NCBI GenBank assembly: GCA_030266395.1
Contig: JAJDHX010000007.1
Span: forward strand, 1-43,120
Origin: Selenomonadales bacterium OttesenSCG-928-I06
GTDB taxonomy: Bacteria; Bacillota; Negativicutes; Sporomusales; Sporomusaceae
Direction: 5' to 3'
Length of the DNA stretch: 43,120 bases
A program made the position numbers and the translations under genes. A model generated the notes under the pieces. That model saw only the letters and a list, made by a program, of their open reading frames with translations. It was not told the origin of the DNA and made no database searches. Numbering within the stretch: the stretch's first letter is position 1; every line of letters starts with the position of its first letter. This document shows, piece by piece, positions 25,337 to 33,303 of the stretch.

Positions 25337-25378
25337 GAGGCTTATTAAAGAAAGCAATTTACTTTCTTTATAAGCCTC
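25337..25378 (-). terminator. Long hairpin between tolC and tamB
   Basis: GAGGCTTATTAAAGAAAG (25337-25354) pairs with CTTTCTTTATAAGCCTC (25362-25378) with one bulged base and a 7-base loop. On the plus strand a T7 run follows; on the minus strand, where the genes lie, the 3' flank is only AATTAG. It probably attenuates or protects the tolC message. Confidence 0.55.
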
Positions 25379-25413
25379 ATTTTTTTATATATTCAATTAC
25401 CAATTTAATTTTA

Positions 25414-26745
25414 TTATTCTATTACAACTTTTCTACCCATTGCTCTTTCAAGTCCGGCTCTATTATTGTTATAGTCATATAAAGCTTGAGAATAGTTGTT
25501 TTGAGCTGTAGTAAGTGCTACTTGAGCATCCATTACGTCAAGATTTGTACCTACTCCTGCTTCATATCTTACTTGAGCAATCACATAATCTTCTTGTGCT
25601 TTAGAAAGTGCTACATAACTTGTAGATATTCTCTTTTCAGCTTCTTTCATGCTTAAATAATATTCTCTGACTTCAAGCTGCACATTATCGCTTGTTTGTC
25701 TAACAGTTTCTCTTGCTTGTTCTAATTCTGTCTTAGCAGCTTTAACTTCATTTCTGGTAACGCCAGAGTCAAAAATATTAATGCTGGCTTTTGCTCCAAC
25801 ACTCCAATCATCACCTTCTTCACTGCTAACACCATCACCATTAACCCACGTTTTGCCAGCAGTTAAGTTAATTGAAAATCTTTGACCGCTTTTAGCAACT
25901 CTTACGCCTTCATTTGCTTTATCAACATTAGCTTCAGCTTGTTTTATTTCCGGGCGAGTGTTTAAAGCTTCTATAATACAGTCTTCTAATGTTTGTGGAT
26001 ATTCTCCATATCCTAATTCTTCAGTAATAATAAGAATTGTGTCCAATGGAAGCCCTATAACATTATTAAGTCTTGCCATTGCTAAATCATAGTTGTTTTC
26101 TGCAATAATTAAAGCTTGATCAGCATCTGCTTTTTCAACTTCACTTCTGAGTACATCCATTCTTGCCACAGTTCCTGCTTCATACTGAGCAGTTACATTA
26201 GCTAAGTGAGCTGCTAAATTTTCAACAGATTCAGTGCAAATATTTACATCATTTTTAGCTTTTAAAAGTCCATAATAAGCACTTGTAGCTTCATATTTTA
26301 TTCTTTGTTTTTCTTTTTCAAAGTCAAGATCTGAAATAGAAACATCAAGTTTAGCCATATTAATTTGGCCTTCTACACGTCCTCCTGTATACAGCGGCAG
26401 ATTAAAATCCACACTGTTATTATAACGATTGTGAGGAGTTACATTATTATCTTCATATCCAGCTCTATTAAATCCAGCACCATAAGAAATCGTAGGACCC
26501 ATATTGCCTCTGGCACTGCCCAAGTTATATTTCGCTGTTTCTTGCTTGCTCATTGAAATTCTAATAGCAGGATTATTTTCCAAAGCAAGCCTAACAGCTT
26601 CATCTAAGACAAGCTCTTTTGTTTCGGCTAAAACAATTCCTGGAACTATAAAGTTCAAGAAAAGTCCACCTGTAAGAGCCATTACTAATCCTTTTTTCTT
26701 AAAAAAAGATTTTAAATGTTCTTTTAGTAATTTTCCCTTTTTCAA
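25414..26745 (-). CDS. tolC: TolC-family outer-membrane efflux channel
   Basis: Trimeric OM/periplasmic duct used by tripartite exporters. The signal peptide ends near VLAE. The mature protein has the two OEP repeats: LDEAVRLALENNPAIRISMS...NLGSARGNMGPTISYGAGFN, and a second half starting around TLEDCIIEALNTRPEIKQAEANVDKANEGVRVAKSG; long helical stretches alternate with short strand regions. I place the start at a TTG at 26745, nine bases after AGGAGG; the ATG at 26787 has no ribosome site and would put residues before the signal peptide. Length is then 443. The neighbours are mlaD and tamB; candidate partners in the window are the MacA/MacB-type genes at 31370-34368. Confidence 0.92.
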   Translation of the reverse strand: MKKGKLLKEHLKSFFKKKGLVMALTGGLFLNFIVPGIVLAETKELVLDEAVRLALENNPAIRISMSKQETAKYNLGSARGNMGPTISYGAGFNRAGYEDNNVTPHNRYNNSVDFNLPLYTGGRVEGQINMAKLDVSISDLDFEKEKQRIKYEATSAYYGLLKAKNDVNICTESVENLAAHLANVTAQYEAGTVARMDVLRSEVEKADADQALIIAENNYDLAMARLNNVIGLPLDTILIITEELGYGEYPQTLEDCIIEALNTRPEIKQAEANVDKANEGVRVAKSGQRFSINLTAGKTWVNGDGVSSEEGDDWSVGAKASINIFDSGVTRNEVKAAKTELEQARETVRQTSDNVQLEVREYYLSMKEAEKRISTSYVALSKAQEDYVIAQVRYEAGVGTNLDVMDAQVALTTAQNNYSQALYDYNNNRAGLERAMGRKVVIE

Positions 26746-26816
26746 GATTAACTGCCTCCTATCCAGTAGGTATAAGATACATCTCATACCATCATATCAA
26801 CATTAATTTCTTAATT

Positions 26817-28079
26817 TTAAAGCACTTTTTGCAGACCAAAATAATTATGGGTTCTTCTTGCTCTTTCTTTATCTCTTGTTGTCTGACCTATTAAGAACAA
26901 GTCATCATCAAGCTCAAACTTGGCACGAGCTTTATATTTAACATCATTAGGATCATATAAATCAAAAGAAAGCTGTAATTTATCTATAACTTTATAGTCA
27001 AGACCCACTCCAAACTTACTTTCTATTACGCCTATTCTTTGTGCCCAATTTGGATAACCTCTACCATATTGCAGATTAAAATTATTATCTTCTCCAATAT
27101 CAGAAACTCCTATAATCGCAAAAGATGGTGAATTATCTTTCATGACTTTAAGATAAATATTACCTACATAATCTCTTGCTGTTGCATCATATAGAAATTC
27201 TAATTCCGTAGATGTTTTAATAGCATTTATTTGAGTAAGTGTTTTATTTGCTTTTTCAGAAACATCTTTAGCATTTTTAATTGTTGCTTTTAAGCTATCT
27301 ACAGTTTCAGGATCTGTAGTTACATCTTCTAAAGAAGCAGCAATTTTTTCTACTCTTTGACTAATTATTTTTATATTTTCTACTGTTTCTACTAAGTCAG
27401 CAGCTGTTTTTCCATTATTATCAATTCCTTGAGAAACTGATCTGAGAGATTCTGCCATTAAGCTAAGATTAACAACCAGTTCATTTATTCTAGATTCGTT
27501 ATTTTGAGCTAAACCATCTAGAGTTGCAGTTAAATTCTTTAGATTTTCTGTAAGTTCTTTTGAATTTAAAGCACTGTCTCTTAAAGCTCCTTTTACTTTT
27601 TCATCTCCAAAAACATCTTCTAAAGACTTAATAAGTCCTCTCATTTGTTTTAGAGCTGATGTCGCCTCAGAAAACAGTTCATCTAAATTTTGAGGATCAA
27701 TACCATTAACATATTCATTAGGCTGTATCGAGCCTGTATCACCAGGACTGGCAGGTGGTTTAATACTTACATACTGTTCTCCCATCAAACCAGCAGAATT
27801 TATAGTAAAAGAAGCACCTTTAGGGATTTGAACTTTTTTATCTATTGATAATTCTACCTCTACACCTTCTGGTACTATCTTAATCGCCTTAACTTTTCCT
27901 ATTTTAACACCGGCATAATTTACTGCATTACCAGGTATCAGTCCGTTAATTTGTTTAAAAACAGCCTTAACTGGATACCCTTTTTCAGCAAAAGTTACTC
28001 CGCTTAAATATAAGACGATTAATGTCGTCAATATAATGCCTATAAGAGCTGTAGCGCCCACTTTAGCTTCACTACTCAT
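26817..28079 (-). CDS. mlaD: MlaD-type MCE protein, elongated with C-terminal beta domain
   Basis: Binds phospholipid and links the MlaE/MlaF transporter to the rest of the path. A membrane anchor (about 9-29) and one MCE domain (about 35-110, with VNYAGVKIGKVKAI and INSAGLMGEQYVSI) are followed by a long helical part (about 120-290) and a beta-rich C-terminus (about 290-420: FGVGLDYKVIDKLQLSFDLY, KARAKFELDDDLFLIGQTT). At 420 residues it is more than twice E. coli MlaD. The Veillonella parvula MlaD has the same plan and is modelled as a trans-envelope bridge ending in an OM barrel, consistent with the lack of MlaA and MlaC here. AGGAGG lies nine bases before the ATG. Confidence 0.92.
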   Translation of the reverse strand: MSSEAKVGATALIGIILTTLIVLYLSGVTFAEKGYPVKAVFKQINGLIPGNAVNYAGVKIGKVKAIKIVPEGVEVELSIDKKVQIPKGASFTINSAGLMGEQYVSIKPPASPGDTGSIQPNEYVNGIDPQNLDELFSEATSALKQMRGLIKSLEDVFGDEKVKGALRDSALNSKELTENLKNLTATLDGLAQNNESRINELVVNLSLMAESLRSVSQGIDNNGKTAADLVETVENIKIISQRVEKIAASLEDVTTDPETVDSLKATIKNAKDVSEKANKTLTQINAIKTSTELEFLYDATARDYVGNIYLKVMKDNSPSFAIIGVSDIGEDNNFNLQYGRGYPNWAQRIGVIESKFGVGLDYKVIDKLQLSFDLYDPNDVKYKARAKFELDDDLFLIGQTTRDKERARRTHNYFGLQKVL

Positions 28080-28115
28080 CGACTTTAACCTCCTTAATCC
28101 AGATTTAAGCGTTTA

Positions 28116-28952
28116 TCATGTTACAAACCCATTAATAAAGTTTTTAACAACAGGGTTTTCAGATTTTTTCACTTCTTCAGGAGTTCCCATTATGACAAAA
28201 CTTCCTTCATGAAGCATTGCAATTCTATCAGAAATTGTGAAAGCACTTTTTATATCATGAGTTACAACTACCGCTGTGGCTTGTATTGCTTTTTTTGTGC
28301 TTACAATAAGTTCATCTATCACTTTTGAATTTATCGGATCAAGCCCTGATGTTGGTTCATCATAAAGCACAATTTGAGGATCAATTGCTATAGCCCTGGC
28401 AAGCCCTACCCTCTTTTTCATTCCTCCAGAAAGAGTATTCGGCATATTATCTTCAATCCCTTTTAAATCAACAAGACCTAATTTTTCCGTTACTATTTCT
28501 TTTATAACCGATTCATCTAAATCAGTATGTTCTTTCAGACCAAAAGCAACATTATCGCCAATACTCATTGAATCAAAGAGAGCTGAATATTGGAAAACCA
28601 TCCCCATTTTGAGACGAATTTCATTTAAATCATCTTCATGAATCATTGTTATATTTTTACCATCTATCCAGATTTGACCAGAAGTTGGTTTTAATAAGCC
28701 TATAATAAGTTTTAAAAGAGTACTTTTACCAGAACCACTGCTTCCTATAATTACTAATATTTCTCCTCTTTTTACTGTTAAATTAATATCTTTTAATATA
28801 TATCTGCCATCAAGTTCAACACTTACATCTACAAGCTTTACCATATCTTCTTTGGCTTTTGCAACCATTTCTTGATTAATAGCATCAAACTCTTTGAATA
28901 CAGCCTTTTTATCTTCACTATTCTCAGATTTTGAGATAAATTCTTTATTCAT
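28116..28952 (-). CDS. mlaF: Mla phospholipid transporter ATP-binding protein
   Basis: Drives MlaE. The ABC domain starts near residue 37 (MVKLVDVSVELDGRYIL), with Walker A GSSGSGKST, Q-loop MVFQYSALF, signature LSGGMKKRVGLARA (the KKR after SGGM is typical of MlaF/TTG2A-type ATPases), Walker B IVLYDEPTSGLDP and H-loop VVTHD. The first ~36 residues are a charged extension not usual in MlaF; a shorter start at the in-frame ATG at residue 37 is possible, but AGAGAGG lies before the ATG at 28952. Gaps to mlaE and mlaD are 32 and 36 bases, so the three form one unit. Confidence 0.93.
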   Translation of the reverse strand: MNKEFISKSENSEDKKAVFKEFDAINQEMVAKAKEDMVKLVDVSVELDGRYILKDINLTVKRGEILVIIGSSGSGKSTLLKLIIGLLKPTSGQIWIDGKNITMIHEDDLNEIRLKMGMVFQYSALFDSMSIGDNVAFGLKEHTDLDESVIKEIVTEKLGLVDLKGIEDNMPNTLSGGMKKRVGLARAIAIDPQIVLYDEPTSGLDPINSKVIDELIVSTKKAIQATAVVVTHDIKSAFTISDRIAMLHEGSFVIMGTPEEVKKSENPVVKNFINGFVT

Positions 28953-28984
28953 GAGATTCCTCTCTTTCTATTAACAACACCAAC

Positions 28985-29749
28985 TCAATATAATAAAGCT
29001 GATAATATACAATTAAAGAAGAATATTAAGATGATTGAAAGCACTACAGATTCAGTAGTAGCAGTACCTACACCTTCAGCACCTTCAGCAGTATTTAGTC
29101 CTTTATGGCAACCAACAATGGCAATAATAGCTCCAAAAAAACAAGCCTTTATCATCCCGCCAGTTATGTCATGTGGAACAACGAAAACTTTTATTGAATT
29201 TATAAACATTTGCGTTGTAATAGAATCATAAAAGGTAGTTATAATATAACTGCCTATAATTCCTATAACATTAGCAAAAACTACTAATATAGGACACATA
29301 ATGATACAAGCAATAAGTCTTGGTACAACTAAATAAGCAACAGGATTAACTGCCATAACTCTTAAAGCATCAATTTGTTCGGTTACTTTCATTGAGCCAA
29401 GCTCTGCTGTAATTGCAGCGCCAACCCTGCCTGCCATAACAACTCCGGTTAAAACAGGAGCAAGTTCTCTGCCCATAGCAATTGTAACAATTCCTCCTAC
29501 TGTCGATTGGGCACCATATTTAATAAACTCTTGTGCAGTTTGGATTGTAATAACTACACCTGTAAAAAATATAGTTAAAAGAACAATAGGCAGTGAATCA
29601 ACACCTAAATGTGCCATTTGCTTTACAAGTCTTTTAATATCTAAAAAACGCAATCTTTTTATGGTATCTATAGTTAACAATACGAGTTGCCCAAACAACT
29701 CTAATTTTTGAAATATTAAATTTCCTATACCAGATAATATTGAGAGCAT
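28985..29749 (-). CDS. mlaE: Mla phospholipid transporter permease
   Basis: MlaE/TTG2B-family permease (254 residues, family norm ~260) with five or so membrane segments. Recognisable family blocks: VDSLPIVLLTIFFTGVVITIQ, FIKYGAQSTVGGIVTIAMGRELAPVLTGVVMAGRVGAAITAELGSMKVTEQIDAL, and the C-terminal GCHKGLNTAEGAEGVGTATTESVV. It forms the membrane channel of the MlaEFD complex that moves phospholipid between membranes. It is the first gene of the long minus-strand envelope locus. AAGGAGC lies before the ATG at 29749. I found no convincing promoter in the 452-base divergent region upstream. Confidence 0.95.
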   Translation of the reverse strand: MLSILSGIGNLIFQKLELFGQLVLLTIDTIKRLRFLDIKRLVKQMAHLGVDSLPIVLLTIFFTGVVITIQTAQEFIKYGAQSTVGGIVTIAMGRELAPVLTGVVMAGRVGAAITAELGSMKVTEQIDALRVMAVNPVAYLVVPRLIACIIMCPILVVFANVIGIIGSYIITTFYDSITTQMFINSIKVFVVPHDITGGMIKACFFGAIIAIVGCHKGLNTAEGAEGVGTATTESVVLSIILIFFFNCILSALLY

Positions 29750-29990
29750 AGTACTGCTCCTTCTTTTTAAATTAGTTTTTAGCCTAGGGCAAACTTAAGA
29801 AAATTATTTTCGCAACCAAACAAGCTTATTTTCATTATCCTAAATTAAGCTGTTTTTATTTATAGATACTTAACAATACTGAGTTTTTATATTCAATATC
29901 AAAATAAAATCTCCTGCAAAAAAGGTTTTTTTCTTACTTGTTTCGCATCTTAAAAATAAAAATTCAATCTATTTTTTTGTTTTTTTTCAT

Positions 29991-30078
29991 AGAAAAATTT
30001 TTTCTTAATATCCTTTATTATACAAGGAAAATTTTTCTAAAAAAATACTAGACAAAGGAGGTTGGTATAATCTATAAT
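29991..30078 (+). promoter_or_regulatory. Divergent region: palindrome and plus-strand promoter for the STAS gene
   Basis: Within the 452-base gap 29750-30201, AGAAAAATTTT (29991-30001) is inverted as AAAATTTTTCT (30028-30038) with an inner CCTT/AAGG pair. Just downstream lie -35 TAGACA (30049-30054), an 18-base spacer and -10 TATAAT (30073-30078); a second TATAAT at 30066-30071 has the extended TGG prefix. The rest of the gap is AT-rich, with no gene or clear mlaE promoter that I can support. Confidence 0.5.
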
Positions 30079-30201
30079 GAAAAAGTTGATTTGCCTCTCT
30101 TTTTGTCATTATTTTTATATTTGCACTAACTAATTCAGTCAAAAAACTACATCCTTACTATGCTACACTATTACGGTAATTCTTTAAAAGGGAGAGGAAA
30201 T

Positions 30202-30522
30202 ATGACAGCTAAACTTATTAAACTTATGCCAAACGAAAACGAGGTTCAATTAATTTTATCAGGTTCTATTTATAATGAAAGAGCCCTCTATTTTAAGCAA
30301 AAACTTTTAAGTCATTTAGATGACAACACCAAGTCTCTATCTCTTGATATGAGCAACGTCCGTTATATTGATTCCGCAGGTATGGGCGCACTGCTTTGTG
30401 TAAGAAATACAGCACTTGAAAGAGGATGCCATTTCGAAATAAAATCTGTAGGAAGTATTGTTAAAGAAATTTTTTCAATAAATCGTCTTAACTACCTTCT
30501 GGCTGCGGAAAATCTAAGTTAA
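30202..30522 (+). CDS. STAS-domain protein (anti-sigma-antagonist or MlaB-like)
   Basis: The only plus-strand gene that I support. Start at the ATG at 30202, with GGGAGAGG just upstream, giving 106 residues. The whole protein is one STAS domain: an N-terminal strand pair (NEVQLILSGSIYNE), LSLDMSNVRYIDSAGMGALL and a C-terminal helix. The turn D57-S58-A59-G60 matches the serine that partner-switch anti-anti-sigma factors (SpoIIAA/RsbV) have phosphorylated. STAS proteins also occur as MlaB, the regulatory subunit on MlaF, and this gene is divergent from mlaEFD. No HATPase kinase/anti-sigma gene is visible here. Which role applies cannot be decided from sequence alone. Confidence 0.8.
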   Translation: MTAKLIKLMPNENEVQLILSGSIYNERALYFKQKLLSHLDDNTKSLSLDMSNVRYIDSAGMGALLCVRNTALERGCHFEIKSVGSIVKEIFSINRLNYLLAAENLS

Positions 30523-30576
30523 TTGAAATTCTTTGGAATTTGGCGTTATTTTAATTTTCTTGAAAGCTAATATTTC

Positions 30577-30608
30577 CAAAACAAAAAACAATTACCTTTT
30601 TTGTTTTG
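30577..30608 (+). terminator. AT-rich perfect hairpin after the STAS gene
   Basis: CAAAACAAAAAA (30577-30588) and TTTTTTGTTTTG (30597-30608) are perfectly complementary with an 8-base loop, about 55 bases after the STAS stop. It is weak because it is nearly all A/T, but its position fits a first terminator. Confidence 0.35.
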
Positions 30609-30688
30609 TAAAAGGATACAAAGTATTGTACTAATAGTTGTAAAAATTATTTTAGCTAAAGTATAAAAATTTTTGACAAAAAGAAGCT

Positions 30689-30717
30689 AAAATCGGCAAG
30701 GTTATCTTGCCGATTTT
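30689..30717. terminator. Bidirectional intrinsic terminator between the STAS gene and nadD
   Basis: AAAATCGGCAAG (30689-30700), loop GTTAT, CTTGCCGATTTT (30706-30717), followed by TTCTTTTTTT on the plus strand and flanked by A-runs that give a U-tract on the minus strand. It serves both convergent genes. Confidence 0.8.
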
Positions 30718-30725
30718 TTCTTTTT

Positions 30726-31337
30726 TTAATCTTGATATAAACCATGCTCTTTAATATACTCAGCTACATTTTCAGTAACTATATATCTAATAGCTTCTCC
30801 TCTTTTTAATTTATCTCTTATTTCTGTTGAAGATACATTTATCTCTAAGGTATTAAGTTTTTTTATCTTTGATTTTTCTTTAGGTGAAAAACCGGCTAAT
30901 TGTTCTTTTATATTATCTGCATCGTCAACTTGGCGCATCGCTACCAGAAAATAGCATAAATCAAATAGCTCATCTATAGCTTTCCAAGTGTTTAAAGTCC
31001 CAACCATATCTCTGCCTATAATAAAGTAAAATTCAGTTTCTTCTGCATACATTTTTTTTAGATCTTTAATTGTATCAATTGTATATGAGATACCACCTCG
31101 ATCTAATTCCAGAGAAGATACACAAAAATTAGGGCTATCTTCAGTAGCTAAAACAGCCATGTTATATCTATGCACTGAATCTGTTATTCCAATTTCGTTT
31201 TTATGAGGAGGATTATTTGTAGGCATAAAAATTATCTCATCAAGACCATAATCAAGCCTGGCTGTTTCTGCTATAATCAAATGTCCAATATGAATTGGAT
31301 CAAATGTTCCCCCTAAAATACCTATCTTTTTTTCCAT
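30726..31337 (-). CDS. nadD: Nicotinate-nucleotide adenylyltransferase
   Basis: Makes nicotinate adenine dinucleotide from NaMN and ATP in NAD synthesis. The nucleotidyltransferase motifs are clear: GGTFDPIHIGHL near the N-terminus and the SSTEIR motif (NVSSTEIRDKLKRGE) near the C-terminus. The ATG at 31337 (MEKKIGILGG) is preferred over one at 31346 because AAGG is ten bases away from it and adjacent to the other. Length 203 is normal. It follows the MacB-type permease by 32 bases; no functional link to the efflux genes is apparent. Confidence 0.95.
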   Translation of the reverse strand: MEKKIGILGGTFDPIHIGHLIIAETARLDYGLDEIIFMPTNNPPHKNEIGITDSVHRYNMAVLATEDSPNFCVSSLELDRGGISYTIDTIKDLKKMYAEETEFYFIIGRDMVGTLNTWKAIDELFDLCYFLVAMRQVDDADNIKEQLAGFSPKEKSKIKKLNTLEINVSSTEIRDKLKRGEAIRYIVTENVAEYIKEHGLYQD

Positions 31338-31369
31338 AATGTTCATACCTTAAATATTTTAATTATATT

Positions 31370-32584
31370 TTACTCATAACGCAAAGCTTCTGTAGGTTGA
31401 AGCAAAGCTGCTTTTCTGGCAGGATAAATTCCGAATATAAGGCCAATAGCTACTGAAAATGACATTGCAATAACTACAGAAGGTATTGAAACAACAGTAT
31501 TCCAACCAGCAAAGTAAGAAATACCATATGATCCAAATATACCAACAATAACCCCCATTACACCGCCTGTTATGCCAATAACTATAGATTCTATTAAAAA
31601 TTGAAGCAAGATATTATTATATGTCGCCCCAAGGGCTTTTCTTGTTCCTATTTCTCTCGTTCGTTCAGTTACAGAAACAAGCATGATATTCATAATCCCT
31701 ATCCCACCAACTAAAAGCGAAATAGATGCTATTACCCCCAGCAATAATGTCAAAGCAGAAGTAGTATTAGCTGCGGTTTCCATAACAGCAGATAAATTTC
31801 TTACTGTAAAATCATCTGGCATATCTGACTTAATTTTATGTCTGGAACGAAGCAGAGTCCCGATATCATTTTGTACTTGAGTCATTTTATTAGCATCTGT
31901 TACTTGGATATTAATTCTTCTGATATGAGTTATACCAAGCATTCTTTCCTGTGCAGTAAAAAGCGGCACAAAAATTATATCATCCTGATCTTGACCGCCG
32001 CCTGATTGACCTTTTTCAGATAAAACTCCAACTACTCTAAAAGGAGAATTTTTTATCCTTATAGTTTTGCCAACAGGATCAACATCACCAAATAAATTTT
32101 CAGCTATTGTTTGGCCTATAACAGCAACTTTAGCTCTTGTAATATTATCTTGGTTACTAATAAAAACGCCTTCAGATAAACTATAGTTTCTTACAAACAT
32201 ATATTCAGGAGTTACACCTTCAACTGTTGTAGTCCAATTTTGATTTCCATATACAATTTGAAATGAACCTGAAGCACTTGGAGCAACATATGATATGCCT
32301 TCTATCTCTCTGGCAACAGCTTGGGAATCCTTATAGGTGAGACTGGTTATAGAGCCAGCAACCACCCTAACACCAGTAGGAGAAACTGACCCTGGAGTAA
32401 CTATTAAAAGATTGCTGCCTAGTCCGGCAATAGAATCTTCAATTTGGTTTTTTACACCATTGCCTAAAGAAACAATTGCTACAACAGCAGCTACACCAAT
32501 TATAATACCTAACATTGTTAGTATAGATCGCAGTTTATTCGCTTTTAATCCTTCAAATGCTATTATTACACTTTCCCAAAACAT
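31370..32584 (-). CDS. MacB-type ABC transporter permease
   Basis: FtsX-like permease of the MacB/YknZ type, with the ATPase encoded separately. A first membrane helix (LRSILTMLGIIIGVAAVVAIVSL), a periplasmic domain of about 220 residues, then three C-terminal helices (LLLGVIASISLLVGGIGIMNIMLVSVTERTREIGTRKALGA is the family hallmark). The start is the ATG at 32584 (MFWESVIIAFEGLKANKLR), with AGGGG upstream and one base after the stop of the ATPase gene, so translation is coupled. Length 404. The likely role is export of a peptide, lipid or drug with the adaptor upstream and a TolC-type channel. Confidence 0.88.
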   Translation of the reverse strand: MFWESVIIAFEGLKANKLRSILTMLGIIIGVAAVVAIVSLGNGVKNQIEDSIAGLGSNLLIVTPGSVSPTGVRVVAGSITSLTYKDSQAVAREIEGISYVAPSASGSFQIVYGNQNWTTTVEGVTPEYMFVRNYSLSEGVFISNQDNITRAKVAVIGQTIAENLFGDVDPVGKTIRIKNSPFRVVGVLSEKGQSGGGQDQDDIIFVPLFTAQERMLGITHIRRINIQVTDANKMTQVQNDIGTLLRSRHKIKSDMPDDFTVRNLSAVMETAANTTSALTLLLGVIASISLLVGGIGIMNIMLVSVTERTREIGTRKALGATYNNILLQFLIESIVIGITGGVMGVIVGIFGSYGISYFAGWNTVVSIPSVVIAMSFSVAIGLIFGIYPARKAALLQPTEALRYE

Positions 32585-32585
32585 A

Positions 32586-33272
32586 TTAATTTCCCCTGTT
32601 CTTTTGGGCATCACTAATAATTAAACCATCTTTAAATGTTAAAGTCCTTTTAGCAAACTCAGCTATATCTGGTTCATGAGTTACTAAAATAATAGTTCTA
32701 CCTTTATCGTTTAAGCTACAAAATATCTCCATTATTTCATTACTTGATTTAGAATCCAAGTTTCCTGTAGGTTCATCTGCCATTAAGATGCTCGGATCAT
32801 TAACAAGTGCTCTGGCTATTGCAACTCTTTGTTTTTGACCGCCTGAAAGCTCATTTGGCATATGATCCATTCTGTCAGTCAAGCCAACCATATCCAAAGC
32901 CTCTTTAGCTCGCTCCAATCTTTCTTTTTTGGATACTTGAGCATAAACAAGAGGTAAAGCAACATTATTAAGAGATGTCATTCTCGGAATAAGGTTAAAG
33001 CTTTGGAAAACAAAGCCTATTTTTTTATTTCTCACAGCCGCCAGTGGCTTATCTTCCATTCCGGCAATTTCTAAACCATCTAAATAATATTTTCCTGAAG
33101 TTGGTCTATCAAGACAACCTAAAATATTCATCAAAGTAGATTTGCCAGAGCCTGAAGGTCCCATTACAGCTACAAATTCTTCGGCTTTTATAGAAAGATT
33201 TATGCCTCCTAAGGCAATAACTTCACTATCACCAACACTATAAATTTTTTTAATATTTTCAAGTTTGATCAA
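32586..33272 (-). CDS. MacB/LolD-type ABC transporter ATP-binding protein
   Basis: A 228-residue ATPase of the macrolide exporter/LolD subgroup: Walker A GPSGSGKST, Q-loop FVFQSFNLIPRMTSLNNV, signature LSGGQKQRVAIARAL, Walker B ILMADEPTGNLDS and H-loop VTHEPDIA. The DEPTGNLDS form and the length are typical of this subgroup. The start is a TTG at 33272, eight bases after AGGAG. It lies between the adaptor and the permease, so the three genes form a MacA-MacB system with MacB split in two, as in YknXYZ of Bacillus. Confidence 0.92.
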   Translation of the reverse strand: MIKLENIKKIYSVGDSEVIALGGINLSIKAEEFVAVMGPSGSGKSTLMNILGCLDRPTSGKYYLDGLEIAGMEDKPLAAVRNKKIGFVFQSFNLIPRMTSLNNVALPLVYAQVSKKERLERAKEALDMVGLTDRMDHMPNELSGGQKQRVAIARALVNDPSILMADEPTGNLDSKSSNEIMEIFCSLNDKGRTIILVTHEPDIAEFAKRTLTFKDGLIISDAQKNRGN

Positions 33273-33303
33273 GTTAAAAACTCCTATCTGTTTTAACCAT
33301 CAA

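Noticed and set aside
29795-29845. Possible Fur box in the mlaE upstream region
   Set aside because: Only one half matches the GATAATGAT pattern, and Mla genes are not expected in the Fur regulon; too weak.
30079-30135. An 18-codon plus-strand frame (MKKLICLSFC...) before the STAS gene
   Set aside because: The AGGAGG is about 14 bases away and overlaps the predicted -10 elements, so the frame would begin at or before the transcription start.
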